Source: Scytonema hofmannii PCC 7110 (lineage in GTDB: Bacteria; Cyanobacteriota; Cyanobacteriia; Cyanobacteriales; Nostocaceae). Taken from it: a stretch of DNA of 64,000 nucleotides. Made by a program: the position numbers and the translations under genes. The stretch spans positions 9,568,341 through 9,632,340 of the forward strand of contig NZ_KQ976354.1 in NCBI RefSeq assembly GCF_000346485.2, given 5' to 3'. Within the stretch, counting starts at the first letter, position 1. Every line of letters starts with the position of its first letter. Under the pieces are notes generated by a model. The model did no database searches. It worked only from the letters and a program-made list of their open reading frames with translations, and had not been told where the DNA came from. Below, piece after piece: positions 8,494 through 17,050 of the stretch.

Positions 8494-9405
8494 ATGCTAA
8501 AAAATTTAAAACTAAAACAAAAATTTACAATTTTGTTACTTGTAATTCTTATAGTAGGTGTAACCTTTAGTGGAATTGCACTTTCTACAATATTAAATCA
8601 AAACGCTAGAGATGAAATTACCGCAAAAGCTTTATCTCTCATTGATACAATGTCTTCCGTGCGGGAGTATACAATTACTCAAATCACCCCAGAACTTACT
8701 GATGATTTAACAACTAAGTTTTTACCACAAACTGTCGCGGCATATTCAGCAAGAGAAGTTTTTGAAATTTTGCGAAAAAGGCCGGAATATCGTGACTTCT
8801 TTTATAAAGAAGCAACACTTAACCCAACGAACCTCCGAGATAAAGCCGACAGTTTTGAAACTCAAATTGTAGAAGGCTTTAGAAAAAATAAAAAATCAAA
8901 ACAGGTAAGCGGATTTCGCTCGCTTCCTGGTAGTGATGTTTTTTACATTGCTCGTCCGCTAGCCGTGACAAAGGAAAGTTGTCTTGTCTGCCATAGCGCC
9001 CCTGATGCTGCACCCAAAACCATGATTGAACGTTACGGCACTGCGGGTGGATTTAATTGGCATTTGAATGAAATTGTAGCCGCTCAAATAGTTTCATTGC
9101 CCGCAAGCAGAGTTATTGAAAAAGCCAATCAATCTCTTTTCATTATGATAGGGCTTGTGTCTACTTTGTTTGTGGCTGTTATCTTGCTAGTCAATTTCTT
9201 TTTAAATCGAGAAGTTGTTGTGCCTCTCAAGCGTATAACTCGCGTAGCTGAGGAAGTCAGTACTGGGCATATGGATGTTGATTTTGAGCAGTTGACAAAT
9301 GATGAAATTGGCAATCTTGCTAAAGCTTTCAAACGAATGAAGCTTAGTTTAGAGATGGCAATGAAAAGAATCAAACGTACTTATGGCAATACGGGGAGTG
9401 TGTAA
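8494..9405 (+). CDS. Membrane c-type haem sensor protein (DUF3365/Tll0287-like) with HAMP domain, copy 2
   Basis: A 303-residue tandem paralogue of the preceding gene, 78 bp downstream, with the same layout. It has an N-terminal TM (FTILLLVILIVGVTFSGIAL), the haem domain with FFYKEATLNPTNLRDKADSF and CLVCHS, a second TM (LFIMIGLVSTLFVAVILLVN) and a terminal HAMP (ITRVAEEVSTGHMDVDFEQL). The HAMP sequences of the two copies are almost identical, so the duplication is fairly recent or under shared constraint. It also lacks an output domain. ATG at 8494 is chosen over GTG at 8485. The two could form a heterodimeric receptor; that is inference. A heptamer repeat tract and a strong terminator hairpin follow. 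Confidence 0.85.
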   Translation: MLKNLKLKQKFTILLLVILIVGVTFSGIALSTILNQNARDEITAKALSLIDTMSSVREYTITQITPELTDDLTTKFLPQTVAAYSAREVFEILRKRPEYRDFFYKEATLNPTNLRDKADSFETQIVEGFRKNKKSKQVSGFRSLPGSDVFYIARPLAVTKESCLVCHSAPDAAPKTMIERYGTAGGFNWHLNEIVAAQIVSLPASRVIEKANQSLFIMIGLVSTLFVAVILLVNFFLNREVVVPLKRITRVAEEVSTGHMDVDFEQLTNDEIGNLAKAFKRMKLSLEMAMKRIKRTYGNTGSV

Positions 9406-9408
9406 TTT

Positions 9409-9512
9409 TGGATTTTGGATTTTGGATTTTGGATTTTGGATTTTAGATTTTAGATTTTAGATTTTAGATTTTGGATTTTGGATTTTGGATTTTGGATTTT
9501 AGATTTTGGATT
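9409..9512. repeat. Tandem heptanucleotide repeats GGATTTT / AGATTTT
   Basis: About fifteen consecutive 7-bp units, in blocks of GGATTTT, AGATTTT and GGATTTT again. Located directly after the stop of the second haem-sensor gene. This is the classic short tandem repeat type of filamentous cyanobacteria. No function is known. Confidence 0.9.
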
Positions 9513-9671
9513 GAAAAGCTTTGTGTTTGAACGGGTTCAAAGAAAAGCAAACAATATTTCCCTATGAAAAGAGTGGTTAATTATTTTACTAACTACTAAC
9601 TGCTCTTTCCAATTGGAAAAAAGAATGCAACGAATAGTTGAGCCAGTACTGCTCGGTTAAGAAAAAATGAG

Positions 9672-9703
9672 AAACCCGGTTTCTTCAAGAAACCGGGTTT
9701 TTT
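9672..9703. terminator. Bidirectional terminator hairpin between convergent genes
   Basis: A perfect palindrome with 14-base arms AAACCCGGTTTCTT (9672-9685) and AAGAAACCGGGTTT (9687-9700), followed by a T run. A-rich sequence on the other side supports use on both strands. It lies between the haem-sensor pair (plus) and a kinase gene (minus). The same AAACCCGG hairpin type recurs at 38071-38103 and, with wobble pairs, at 57578-57608. Confidence 0.85.
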
Positions 9704-9787
9704 GCCTCCTTTTTGAATACTGTCTCGGCGCTCTAGGCAAGGCTTTCTCAATTCTCAATCCAAAATCCAAAATCTAAAATCCAAAAT

Positions 9788-11116
9788 TTAAGAAAATAAA
9801 CGCTGTCTGAAGGCAAAAGCGTCTTGTGAGTCGAGAATTTCCTTTGCTAGAAGCTCAACAAATTGATATGGCGCGACGTTTGGATGTTCGGCTAGTGTCT
9901 CCTCCACTATAAGACTTGCCATCGGTCCAATGTGATAAGCCAGTTCTTGCTGACAGCGTTCTATAAACGCTGGGTTGAGTGAGGATTGCGCTTGAGATGA
10001 TGGAGCTTGAGGTTGGGATGTTGAGTATCGTGGTTGATAGGATTTGGATTGTGGTTGAACTTGTGGAAATTGCTGTGGAATTTCAAACGGTGGTTGACTC
10101 GGAAGTGAACTGAAATTGGCTTCTGGATGTTGGTTTTGGAAAGGTCGATTGGTTGCTGGCAAAAATTCATAATTCACCAAAGTGGGAGGCAAATTCTCAT
10201 TTTGTGCTTGTAGTTGTGGTGATGGTTGTGGGGATACTTGGGCTATTCCAAGATGCGCTAAGTCTGTGAGAACTTCTCTTGAGTTTTGATAGCGCTGTCT
10301 TGGGGTATCAGCTAGTAGTTTATTGAGAATTTGAGCAAATGTATGACTAACATGGGCAAATTGATCCCACCTCCACTCTAAAGAATACTGATCCATTAAA
10401 AAACAAGGATCTCTTCCTGTCAGCAGTACTATTGCAGTGACACCTAAAGCATAAAGATCGCTGCTAGGAGAACACAACCCCAAGCTAATTTGTTCGCGGG
10501 GAGCATATCCCACCTTACCTACAAGTGACATTTTGCCAACAAAAGTTATCTGGCTATTTCTAGTTACTTCGTTTAAGTCAGCTATCTGCTTTCCTACACC
10601 AAAATCTATCAGCACGGGTAACTCTTTTCCTTGAGGCAACATAATGTTGTCAGGGGAAATATCTCTATGGATAATATTGTGTGTGTGAATATATTCCAAA
10701 ATTGGTAACAGGTTCTTCAGCCACTGTACAACTTCACTTTCACCAAAAACTTGTCCCAGTTTTTGACGTTCTCGTAATAGTGCTGAGTACGTTTTACCAT
10801 CAACAAACTCTTGTACCAAAAACAGCCGACCATCTCCTTCAAAACAAGCTAAGAATCGAGGGATTTGAGGATGTTCTAATTGATGGAGAATTTTAGCTTC
10901 TCTTTTAAATAAATTGCGGCATTTTTCTAGCGCACTTTCTCCCGAACCTGTGGGAGCAAATTCTTTTAAAACGCACGGTTCATTAAAACGACGCGTATCA
11001 AATGCCAAATAGGTTCTTCCCAATCCGCCCTGTCCCAAAAGTTTTTGGATGATGTAGCGATTATCGATAAATGTTCCAGAGGGTATTTCTGGTTTAATAA
11101 CGGGGGATTGAGACAT
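9788..11116 (-). CDS. Serine/threonine protein kinase with variant catalytic loop
   Basis: A 442-residue cytoplasmic Hanks-type kinase. Gly loop GQGGLGRTY is at residues 28-36, Lys51 (VLKEF) is the ATP-anchoring lysine, the catalytic loop is HRDISPDN at 150-157 and DFG is at 171-173. The loop carries Ser where most Ser/Thr kinases have Lys (HRDxKPxN), so activity is probable but not certain. Kinase homology ends near 295. A Gln/Pro-rich low-complexity linker follows to about 380, then a compact C-terminal domain of about 60 residues (FIERCQQELAYHIGPMASLI) that also occurs in other bacterial signalling proteins. ATG at 11116 gives MSQSPVIKPEIPSG. Convergent with the haem-sensor genes. Confidence 0.9.
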   Translation of the reverse strand: MSQSPVIKPEIPSGTFIDNRYIIQKLLGQGGLGRTYLAFDTRRFNEPCVLKEFAPTGSGESALEKCRNLFKREAKILHQLEHPQIPRFLACFEGDGRLFLVQEFVDGKTYSALLRERQKLGQVFGESEVVQWLKNLLPILEYIHTHNIIHRDISPDNIMLPQGKELPVLIDFGVGKQIADLNEVTRNSQITFVGKMSLVGKVGYAPREQISLGLCSPSSDLYALGVTAIVLLTGRDPCFLMDQYSLEWRWDQFAHVSHTFAQILNKLLADTPRQRYQNSREVLTDLAHLGIAQVSPQPSPQLQAQNENLPPTLVNYEFLPATNRPFQNQHPEANFSSLPSQPPFEIPQQFPQVQPQSKSYQPRYSTSQPQAPSSQAQSSLNPAFIERCQQELAYHIGPMASLIVEETLAEHPNVAPYQFVELLAKEILDSQDAFAFRQRLFS

Positions 11117-11431
11117 AATACGCGCACTCCTACCTAACCTCAGTATTTTAAAGACAATTAGTTTTATTTTTTACATAAATGATTTTGACAAGTAAAACTT
11201 ATCTTCAACAGAAAATCCTAGTTTTAGGAGACAATTACATAGCAACAGACCTTAGTTTCTCGATGAATACACGTAATAAAATATACTTTTGAAGCAAGAA
11301 ACTACTCATTGAACTTGCGAACCTTATAGAGAACCTAAATAATTAATCAGTCGAATTCTTATAAAATACGCAAATCTAACAATCGAATTCTATCAAGCAG
11401 TATGGATTACTAGTTTTTATCGCAATATCTC
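11117..11431. other. Intergenic region without recognised feature
   Basis: About 315 bp, AT-rich, upstream of the variant-loop kinase and downstream of the binding-protein gene. It should contain the kinase promoter. No open frame, repeat or clear hairpin was noticed. Confidence 0.45.
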
Positions 11432-12319
11432 TTATTTAATTGCTTCGGGATTAATCAAGACAGTAGGTGTCTGTTTGACCTGCGCTTCTAGAGGTCTGAC
11501 TTTTTCCACCAATTTAATAAACTGATCGTAGCTGGGTATTTTAGCAGCAGGAACATAACCGGCGTCTGATATTATGTAACCGGGTGCTTGCTCCATTGCT
11601 TTTTGGATCTGCTGCTGTCGATTACGCTCTACTGTAGGTGCTAGGAGTACAACTGCAGGAGGAATCCATCGACTAGTGTGTAGAATCCTAAATTTAGTTC
11701 CACTAAATTGCTGCTTGTAAAGCTCAAAATCTTTCTCAGCTATTGCGCCAGCATCTACACTCCCTTCATTGAGCCATTCGAGTACTGTTTTAGGAGTGGG
11801 CGCAAAACGAATTTGAGCCAGAGTTAATCCATACAGATCGTAGAGAGGAATATAATAACCAGCCGCAGAACCTACCGATTCCAAAGCAATAGTTTTATTT
11901 GCTAGATCTGCTATTTTGATAATCGGTGTATCATCTCGCACTACCAGTAAAGAACGCTGTCTGCTGCTAATTCCCTCCATTGAAAATAAAGGAATGTAAA
12001 GCCCTTTGCCCATAGCAATTGCTGCTAAACCAGGAGGGGCAAATACAATCTCCCATCTTTGCCGTTGAATCTGCTCGAGAGCTTGCAATTCGTTATAGGC
12101 TGGTTCTAGTTCTACGATTGACTGAGTTTGCGCTGCAAGATAGTTTTTGAATTGCTCGTACTTTTCTAATGAAACTGTTTGTTCGCCATAACTGACTACT
12201 CCTACAGTGAGTCTTTCTGTAGTCAAGGGTTCCTTAGCAGGACGGCATCCTACTCCAACTAGAGAGACAACCACACTTAACTGGATGAGTAGAAAGCACC
12301 GCCAGGTAATAGTTTTCAT
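11432..12319 (-). CDS. Phosphate/phosphonate-type ABC transporter substrate-binding lipoprotein (PhnD-like)
   Basis: A 295-residue periplasmic binding protein. A signal sequence ends in the lipobox LVGVGC, so Cys25 would be lipidated. The mature part shows the PhnD/transferrin-like pattern: LTVGVVSYGEQTVSLEKYEQ at the start, then IVFAPPGLAAIAM, DLANKTIALESVGSAAGYYI, and ALEWLNEG-like VLEWLNEGSVDAGAIAEKDF. These match the oxyanion-binding family, but the ligand (phosphate, phosphite, phosphonate or another) cannot be told. No permease or ATPase gene is adjacent, so it either serves a transporter encoded elsewhere or works as a sensor. It starts two bases after the Uma2 gene ends, implying cotranscription. 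Confidence 0.85.
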   Translation of the reverse strand: MKTITWRCFLLIQLSVVVSLVGVGCRPAKEPLTTERLTVGVVSYGEQTVSLEKYEQFKNYLAAQTQSIVELEPAYNELQALEQIQRQRWEIVFAPPGLAAIAMGKGLYIPLFSMEGISSRQRSLLVVRDDTPIIKIADLANKTIALESVGSAAGYYIPLYDLYGLTLAQIRFAPTPKTVLEWLNEGSVDAGAIAEKDFELYKQQFSGTKFRILHTSRWIPPAVVLLAPTVERNRQQQIQKAMEQAPGYIISDAGYVPAAKIPSYDQFIKLVEKVRPLEAQVKQTPTVLINPEAIK

Positions 12320-12321
12320 AA

Positions 12322-13053
12322 TTAAACTTCTGGTTCTATCCCTGCTGCCCGTAACTGTGCTGCAAGTCGTTCGGCTCGTTGCCGTTCTTGTTCAGCTCGT
12401 TGCCGTTCTTGTTCGGCTAATTCAGAACCCCAAAGCAGCATTTGTCCTTGTTCATCCCACCAGCGTAACCAGTTACCTGTACGATTTCCACGGGTTCCTT
12501 GCCATATACCAAGATAAAGATTCATTTCTAGTATTTGGTAGCGGTTGTTTTCGTCGGGTTCTTGCAGTGCATACCGTCCTGCATCATCCAATCGATAAAC
12601 TTCTAGTCTGCCTGTCTCTGGTTCTAAAATGATGTAGTTCAATACTTTTAAAATACGCTCGTAGAAAAACCATTTCCCTGGTGGATAAGTTGGCTTAACG
12701 GAATACTCAGTACCATCCACATCTGAGATAAACTCCATGATAACGGCTGGTGTCTCTCCTTGCAATTGCGGTGTATAACTGCGCTTCACCTCTTCTCTTG
12801 CTACAGAAATACTGGGTATATACGCCCAATCGGGAGCTTTGAGGGCAACTTTATCATTTAGGGTGGCACAGATGCCGTAATTAGTAGGAGTTAAAGCATT
12901 TTCTGGCAATCTGCCATTAACTTCTAAACTTTCGGTTAAAGCTGCGGCAAGGGGCGGTTGGTTAATATTATCCACAGGTTCATCTGGTAGTAAATAATCA
13001 TCTGGTAATTTTTCCCAAGTAATTTTGTAGTCTTGGTTAGCGACGGCTATCAT
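12322..13053 (-). CDS. Uma2 family protein (PD-(D/E)XK nuclease fold)
   Basis: A 243-residue member of the Uma2 family, which is greatly expanded in cyanobacteria and has a restriction-endonuclease-like fold. Recognisable blocks are TPAVIMEFISDVDGTEYSVK (around residues 90-115), KPTYPPGKWFFYERIL and NYIILEPETGRLEVYRLD. The last 30 residues form a charged coiled coil with a repeated EQERQRA motif, a common Uma2 ending. The function of the family is unknown; nuclease activity is inferred from the fold only. It is followed at once by the PhnD-like gene. ATG at 13053 gives MIAVANQDYKITWEKLPDD. Confidence 0.85.
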   Translation of the reverse strand: MIAVANQDYKITWEKLPDDYLLPDEPVDNINQPPLAAALTESLEVNGRLPENALTPTNYGICATLNDKVALKAPDWAYIPSISVAREEVKRSYTPQLQGETPAVIMEFISDVDGTEYSVKPTYPPGKWFFYERILKVLNYIILEPETGRLEVYRLDDAGRYALQEPDENNRYQILEMNLYLGIWQGTRGNRTGNWLRWWDEQGQMLLWGSELAEQERQRAEQERQRAERLAAQLRAAGIEPEV

Positions 13054-13152
13054 AACAGGTTTTCCTCTATGTTTTTAGAGTTGTTGATGTTTGATTCTAA
13101 ATGGTTGGCTTTAGCCTCCCTACTCCCTACTCCCCACTCCCCACTCCCTAGT

Positions 13153-14703
13153 TTATTCATCATCATCTGGCGCTAAGTCAGCTTCTGTTAGCCCTTGTTG
13201 TGGAATTGCTGCAATAATCGCGTCTATAACTTTGGAAACTGGCAAAATCTCAAAGTCGTCAAAGTTAGGATATTTTTGCCCTTTAGGTACGATCGCCCGT
13301 TTAAATCCAAGTTTTGCTGCTTCTTTTAATCGCAATTCCATCTGCGATACGGAGCGCACTTGTCCCCCCAAGCCAACTTCTCCAATGAGTACGGTACGGG
13401 GGTCTACAATGCGATCGCGGAAACTAGCAACGATTGCTATAGCTATTCCCAAATCGACTGCTGGTTCTTCGACGCTCAACCCCCCTGCGGAAGCAACGTA
13501 AGAATCTAATTTCGACATGGGAATCCCTACTCGCTTTTCTAACACTGCTAGGATTTGTACCAAGCGGTTGTAATCTATACCTGTACCTGCACGACGGGGG
13601 GAGGGATAACTTGTAGGACTGACCAAAGCTTGCAACTCAACAACAATAGGACGTGTTCCTTCGCAAGCCACAACTAGGGCAGTACCGGGCGCGGGGTCAT
13701 CACGATTTCCTAAAAATAACTCTGAAGGATTGGGGACTTCTCGCAAACCTGTATCTACCATTTCAAATATACCGATTTCATGCGTTGCCCCAAAGCGATT
13801 TTTTACTGTTCTTAATAATCGATGGGATGCAAATCGGTCACCTTCAAAATACAAGACTGTATCTACTAAGTGTTCCAATACTTTTGGTCCGGCGATCGCA
13901 CCTTCTTTAGTCACGTGTCCCACAATTAACATTGTGATATCTTCGTGCTTTGCGACTTTCATCAAAGCTGCAGTACATTCCCGTACCTGAGCAACAGAAC
14001 CGGGCGCAGAAGTCAAAGCCGGAAAGAATACCGTTTGAATACTATCAATAACTGCCACATTTGGTCTGAGTGAGTCCATTTCCTTCAAAATCTCTTCCAA
14101 ATCAGTTTCTGGCAAGATATATAAATCCGCGCCTATAGTCTCAGCCGATTGTATTACCTCAGGAGTTATTTTTTGTACTGCTTCGCTATTTTCATTTTCG
14201 TTATCATTGTCATCGCTAACTAAACTAAGAGATTTTGAAACACCCAAACGAGCGGCTCTGAGTTTGACTTGCTGTCCTGACTCTTCTCCAGAAACGTAAA
14301 GAATGCGATATCTCTGCGCCAATTCGCTTGATACTTGCAGTAGCAGAGTAGATTTTCCAATTCCCGGATCGCCACCTATAAGTACCATTGAACCGGGGAC
14401 AACGCCTCCACCAAGGACTCTATCAAGTTCTTCATAGCCAGAAGCCCAACGAGTCACTTGGCGATCGCTAATTTGGTCAAATGTTAGAGAAGCCCGTGCT
14501 TTTGCTGGCTTAGCTGTAGGTTTTGTGTTTCCCGCCTGTTGATGCCATCCACTTACCCGCCGACTTGGTATATCTGTCGATGACTGAATAGCCATCTGCT
14601 CTTCTAAAGAGTTGTAGGTGCCACAAGCCGGACACTTACCAAACCATTGAGGAGACTCCGAGCCACATTCACTACAAACGTAATATGTCTTTTGCTTTGG
14701 CAT
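13153..14703 (-). CDS. radA: DNA repair protein RadA (Sms)
   Basis: A 516-residue full-length RadA, a RecA-like branch-migration ATPase used in recombinational repair. The N-terminal zinc finger uses Cys10, Cys13, Cys24 and Cys27. Walker A is GDPGIGKST at 111-119. The RadA-specific KNRFG motif is at 301-305, and the C-terminal Lon-protease-like domain contains LDSYVASAGGLSVEEPAVDL and LIGEVGLGGQVRSV. An acidic insert (SDDNDNENENSEAV, about 163-176) lies after Walker A and is longer than in most relatives. ATG at 14703. It is divergent from rpaB across a 160-bp region. Confidence 0.97.
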   Translation of the reverse strand: MPKQKTYYVCSECGSESPQWFGKCPACGTYNSLEEQMAIQSSTDIPSRRVSGWHQQAGNTKPTAKPAKARASLTFDQISDRQVTRWASGYEELDRVLGGGVVPGSMVLIGGDPGIGKSTLLLQVSSELAQRYRILYVSGEESGQQVKLRAARLGVSKSLSLVSDDNDNENENSEAVQKITPEVIQSAETIGADLYILPETDLEEILKEMDSLRPNVAVIDSIQTVFFPALTSAPGSVAQVRECTAALMKVAKHEDITMLIVGHVTKEGAIAGPKVLEHLVDTVLYFEGDRFASHRLLRTVKNRFGATHEIGIFEMVDTGLREVPNPSELFLGNRDDPAPGTALVVACEGTRPIVVELQALVSPTSYPSPRRAGTGIDYNRLVQILAVLEKRVGIPMSKLDSYVASAGGLSVEEPAVDLGIAIAIVASFRDRIVDPRTVLIGEVGLGGQVRSVSQMELRLKEAAKLGFKRAIVPKGQKYPNFDDFEILPVSKVIDAIIAAIPQQGLTEADLAPDDDE

Positions 14704-14866
14704 TTATTATAGCTTATCTTAATTTTTGCTTAAGTTTTTGAGCAAAGTGAAATTCAATAATGGTAGTAGATGCAGGTTTTTTCCATTCAAATTGTGAAAT
14801 GATATCTTAATACTATGGTACTAAAAATTAAGCATGAAAAATTTTAGTTAAGGAGAGTTGAGAAAC

Positions 14867-15595
14867 TTGGAAAGTCATAAAGAAAAAATTCTGGTAGTAG
14901 ATGACGAGGCCAGCATTCGTCGGATTTTGGAAACACGCCTTTCTATGATTGGCTATGATGTGGTTACAGCAGGTGATGGTGAAGAAGCGTTGGAAACGTT
15001 TCGCAAAGCAGATCCAGACCTAGTCGTCCTTGACGTGATGATGCCAAAGCTAGATGGCTATGGGGTATGCCAAGAATTACGCAAGGAATCTGATGTACCC
15101 ATTATTATGTTAACAGCCTTGGGAGATGTGGCTGATAGAATTACGGGTTTAGAGTTAGGTGCTGATGATTACGTAGTTAAGCCCTTTTCTCCCAAAGAGT
15201 TAGAAGCCCGCATTCGGTCAGTTCTAAGGCGAGTAGACAAAACTGGTGCTTCCGGTATTCCCAGTTCCGGTGTCATTCATGTTGGCAATATTAAAATCGA
15301 CACTAACAAGCGGCAAGTTTACAAAGGTGACGAACGCATTCGCTTAACAGGCATGGAGTTTAGCTTGCTAGAACTGCTAGTTAGTCGTTCAGGCGAAGCT
15401 TTTTCCCGTTCGGAAATTTTGCAGGAAGTGTGGGGATACACACCAGAACGCCATGTAGACACCCGTGTCGTTGACGTGCATATCTCCCGCCTGCGAGCAA
15501 AATTAGAAGACGACCCCAGTAACCCAGAATTAATACTGACAGCACGCGGCACTGGTTATTTGTTTCAACGGATAATTGAACCAGGAGAAGAGTGA
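14867..15595 (+). CDS. rpaB: OmpR-family response regulator RpaB
   Basis: A 242-residue two-component regulator. The receiver domain holds the acidic pair DD, phospho-acceptor Asp56 (VVLDVMMPKLDGYG), the switch Thr (IIMLTALGD) and Lys (DYVVKPFSP). The winged-helix DNA-binding domain contains GMEFSLLELLVSRSGEAFSR and ILTARGTGYLFQRI. In cyanobacteria RpaB is essential, is phosphorylated by Hik33 and controls high-light and photosystem genes through HLR1 sites. TTG at 14867 (MESHKEKILVVDD) fits the family and lies 11 nt after AGGAG at 14851-14855; TTG at 14858 is too close to it. The b6f haem-assembly gene follows in the same direction. Confidence 0.93.
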   Translation: MESHKEKILVVDDEASIRRILETRLSMIGYDVVTAGDGEEALETFRKADPDLVVLDVMMPKLDGYGVCQELRKESDVPIIMLTALGDVADRITGLELGADDYVVKPFSPKELEARIRSVLRRVDKTGASGIPSSGVIHVGNIKIDTNKRQVYKGDERIRLTGMEFSLLELLVSRSGEAFSRSEILQEVWGYTPERHVDTRVVDVHISRLRAKLEDDPSNPELILTARGTGYLFQRIIEPGEE

Positions 15596-15667
15596 ACAGT
15601 GACCAGTGACCAGTGACCAGTGACCAGTGACCAGTGACCACTAACAACTAACAACTAACAACTAGCC
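15595..15667. repeat. Tandem CAGTGAC heptamers followed by CAACTAA-type repeats
   Basis: Six or so tandem copies of CAGTGAC starting at the end of rpaB, then ACAACTA units. The same CAGTGAC family appears near 19823-19868, 40101-40131, 57546-57566, 58371-58404 and 60087-60122. Confidence 0.85.
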
Positions 15668-15671
15668 ATTA

Positions 15672-16298
15672 ATGACAAATGACTTTTTGCGGCGTCTGCC
15701 TATCGTAGTGGGTGGGTTAGGCGCTGTGCTTCTGTTGATTAATCGGTTACTGACACCAGACATAACTGATTCTCAAGCACGTGCGGATGTACTTGGTGTG
15801 ATATTAAGTGCTGTATTAATTTTGATCGGTTTACTATGGCAACAAGTGCAACCGCGACTTCCTGATGCTGTTCAACTTGTGGGTGAAGAAGGTTTTGTCC
15901 TAGCCCCAGATTTACCGGAAACTGTAAAAACAGAACTTGCCTGGGCATCGCATCTGTTGTTAACTAATACAGTGACGCGATCGCTCGTTGTTTATTATCA
16001 AGGTAAAGTTTTGTTACGCAGGGGAATTTTAGCTGAAAAATCAGAGGTAGTACCCAGAGCAATACTCAAGAGAGTGCTAGAAAAACAAAAGCCAGTGTAT
16101 TTGGTAGATTTAAAAGTTTACCCAGGACGAATTGAATTTGATTATTTACCAGAGAATACTCAAGGTGTCATTTGTCAACCGATTGGTAAAGAAGGCGTCT
16201 TCATCTTAGGTGCAAATGCTCCCCGAAGCTACACCAAACAAGATGAAATCTGGATTGCCGGAATAGCAGATAAATTAGCTGTTACGCTAAAGGGTTAG
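15672..16298 (+). CDS. Cofactor assembly of complex C subunit B (CCB2/CCB4-like)
   Basis: A 208-residue membrane protein with two N-terminal transmembrane segments (about residues 8-25 and 42-60) and a soluble domain of about 145 residues. The pattern RRLPIVVGGLGAVLLLINRL, SDxxVLGVILSA-like ARADVLGVILSAVLILIGLL, and the ending FILGANAPRSYTKQDEIWI matches the CCB2/CCB4 family. In plants these proteins attach haem ci covalently to cytochrome b6 of the b6f complex, and cyanobacteria have homologues. It would act at the thylakoid membrane. ATG at 15672 follows the heptamer repeats directly, so the ribosome-binding site lies within repeat sequence and looks weak. Confidence 0.85.
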   Translation: MTNDFLRRLPIVVGGLGAVLLLINRLLTPDITDSQARADVLGVILSAVLILIGLLWQQVQPRLPDAVQLVGEEGFVLAPDLPETVKTELAWASHLLLTNTVTRSLVVYYQGKVLLRRGILAEKSEVVPRAILKRVLEKQKPVYLVDLKVYPGRIEFDYLPENTQGVICQPIGKEGVFILGANAPRSYTKQDEIWIAGIADKLAVTLKG

Positions 16299-16378
16299 TG
16301 GTTAGTAGTTAGTAGTTAGTAGTGAATGGGAAAACAACTAACCACCAACCACTAACCACCAACCACTAACCACTAACT
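16296..16378. repeat. TTAGTGG / CCACTAA heptamer repeats
   Basis: Direct TTAGTAG/TTAGTGG units are followed by the complementary ACTAACC units, so the transcript could fold into a long imperfect hairpin between the two plus-strand genes. Similar tracts lie near 19163-19262, 24512-24590, 32951-33018 and 41620-41702. Confidence 0.8.
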
Positions 16379-16380
16379 TT

Positions 16381-16899
16381 ATGACAATTATTTACGTTTT
16401 AATCGTTGTTCTGATGCTTGTAGGTATTGCAGGTGCAGTTATTCCTGCCCTTCCAGGAGCAAGCTTAATTTTAATTGGAATTATTATTTGGGGCTTTGCC
16501 AGTGGTTCTTTTGCAGCTATAAAAATACCGCTTATTGTAACTGTTATAGTTTTACTTCTGAGTATAGGAATTGATTTTTTAGCAGGTTACATAGGAGCAC
16601 AACAAGCAGGTGCTAGTAAGTGGGGGCAAATTGGAGCAGTGGTAGGATTGCTGCTAGGCTTTTTCGGGTTATTACCCACTTTGCCTGTTGGCGGGCCATT
16701 ATTGGGGATGTTCTTGGGACCTCTTTTAGGGGCAATTATTGGTGAGTACCTTTACAGACGTGACTTGCTTGTTGCCATTAAAGCCGGGATTGGAATAGTG
16801 GTAGGTACAGTACTTGGAAATTTGATTCAAGGGTTGCTGGCAATAGGAGCCGTTGTGACTTTCCTTGTGACCACTTGGCCGCAGGTTTTTGGTTCTTAA
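16381..16899 (+). CDS. DUF456 domain-containing membrane protein
   Basis: A 172-residue, very hydrophobic, glycine-rich protein with about five transmembrane helices and almost no soluble part. The family signature is visible: VIPALPGASLILIGIIIWGF, then QAGASKWGQIGAVVGLLLGF and PLGAIIGEYL-like LGAIIGEYLYRRD. Such glycine-zipper membrane proteins are widespread in bacteria, with no established biochemical role. It is probably the last gene of the rpaB-haem-assembly transcription unit, because a strong intrinsic terminator begins 18 bp after its stop. Confidence 0.88.
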   Translation: MTIIYVLIVVLMLVGIAGAVIPALPGASLILIGIIIWGFASGSFAAIKIPLIVTVIVLLLSIGIDFLAGYIGAQQAGASKWGQIGAVVGLLLGFFGLLPTLPVGGPLLGMFLGPLLGAIIGEYLYRRDLLVAIKAGIGIVVGTVLGNLIQGLLAIGAVVTFLVTTWPQVFGS

Positions 16900-16916
16900 A
16901 AAATTACCAAATAAAC

Positions 16917-16939
16917 AAAACCCGCCAAGGCGGGTTTTT
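16917..16939 (+). terminator. Intrinsic terminator after the DUF456 gene
   Basis: AACCCGCC, a two-base loop AA and GGCGGGTT, followed by T residues to 16939. The A run before the 5' arm lets it work on the other strand as well, for the convergent PEP-CTERM gene. Confidence 0.93.
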
Positions 16940-17050
16940 ACTAACTTTCAAAGCACGGATTTTTAAAGAGTAACCTGTGAAAACAGGCTTTATATTATTT
17001 CATCAAGACTTTTGATTGATGAAATATTCGCGATTTGCACAAAACGTCAA

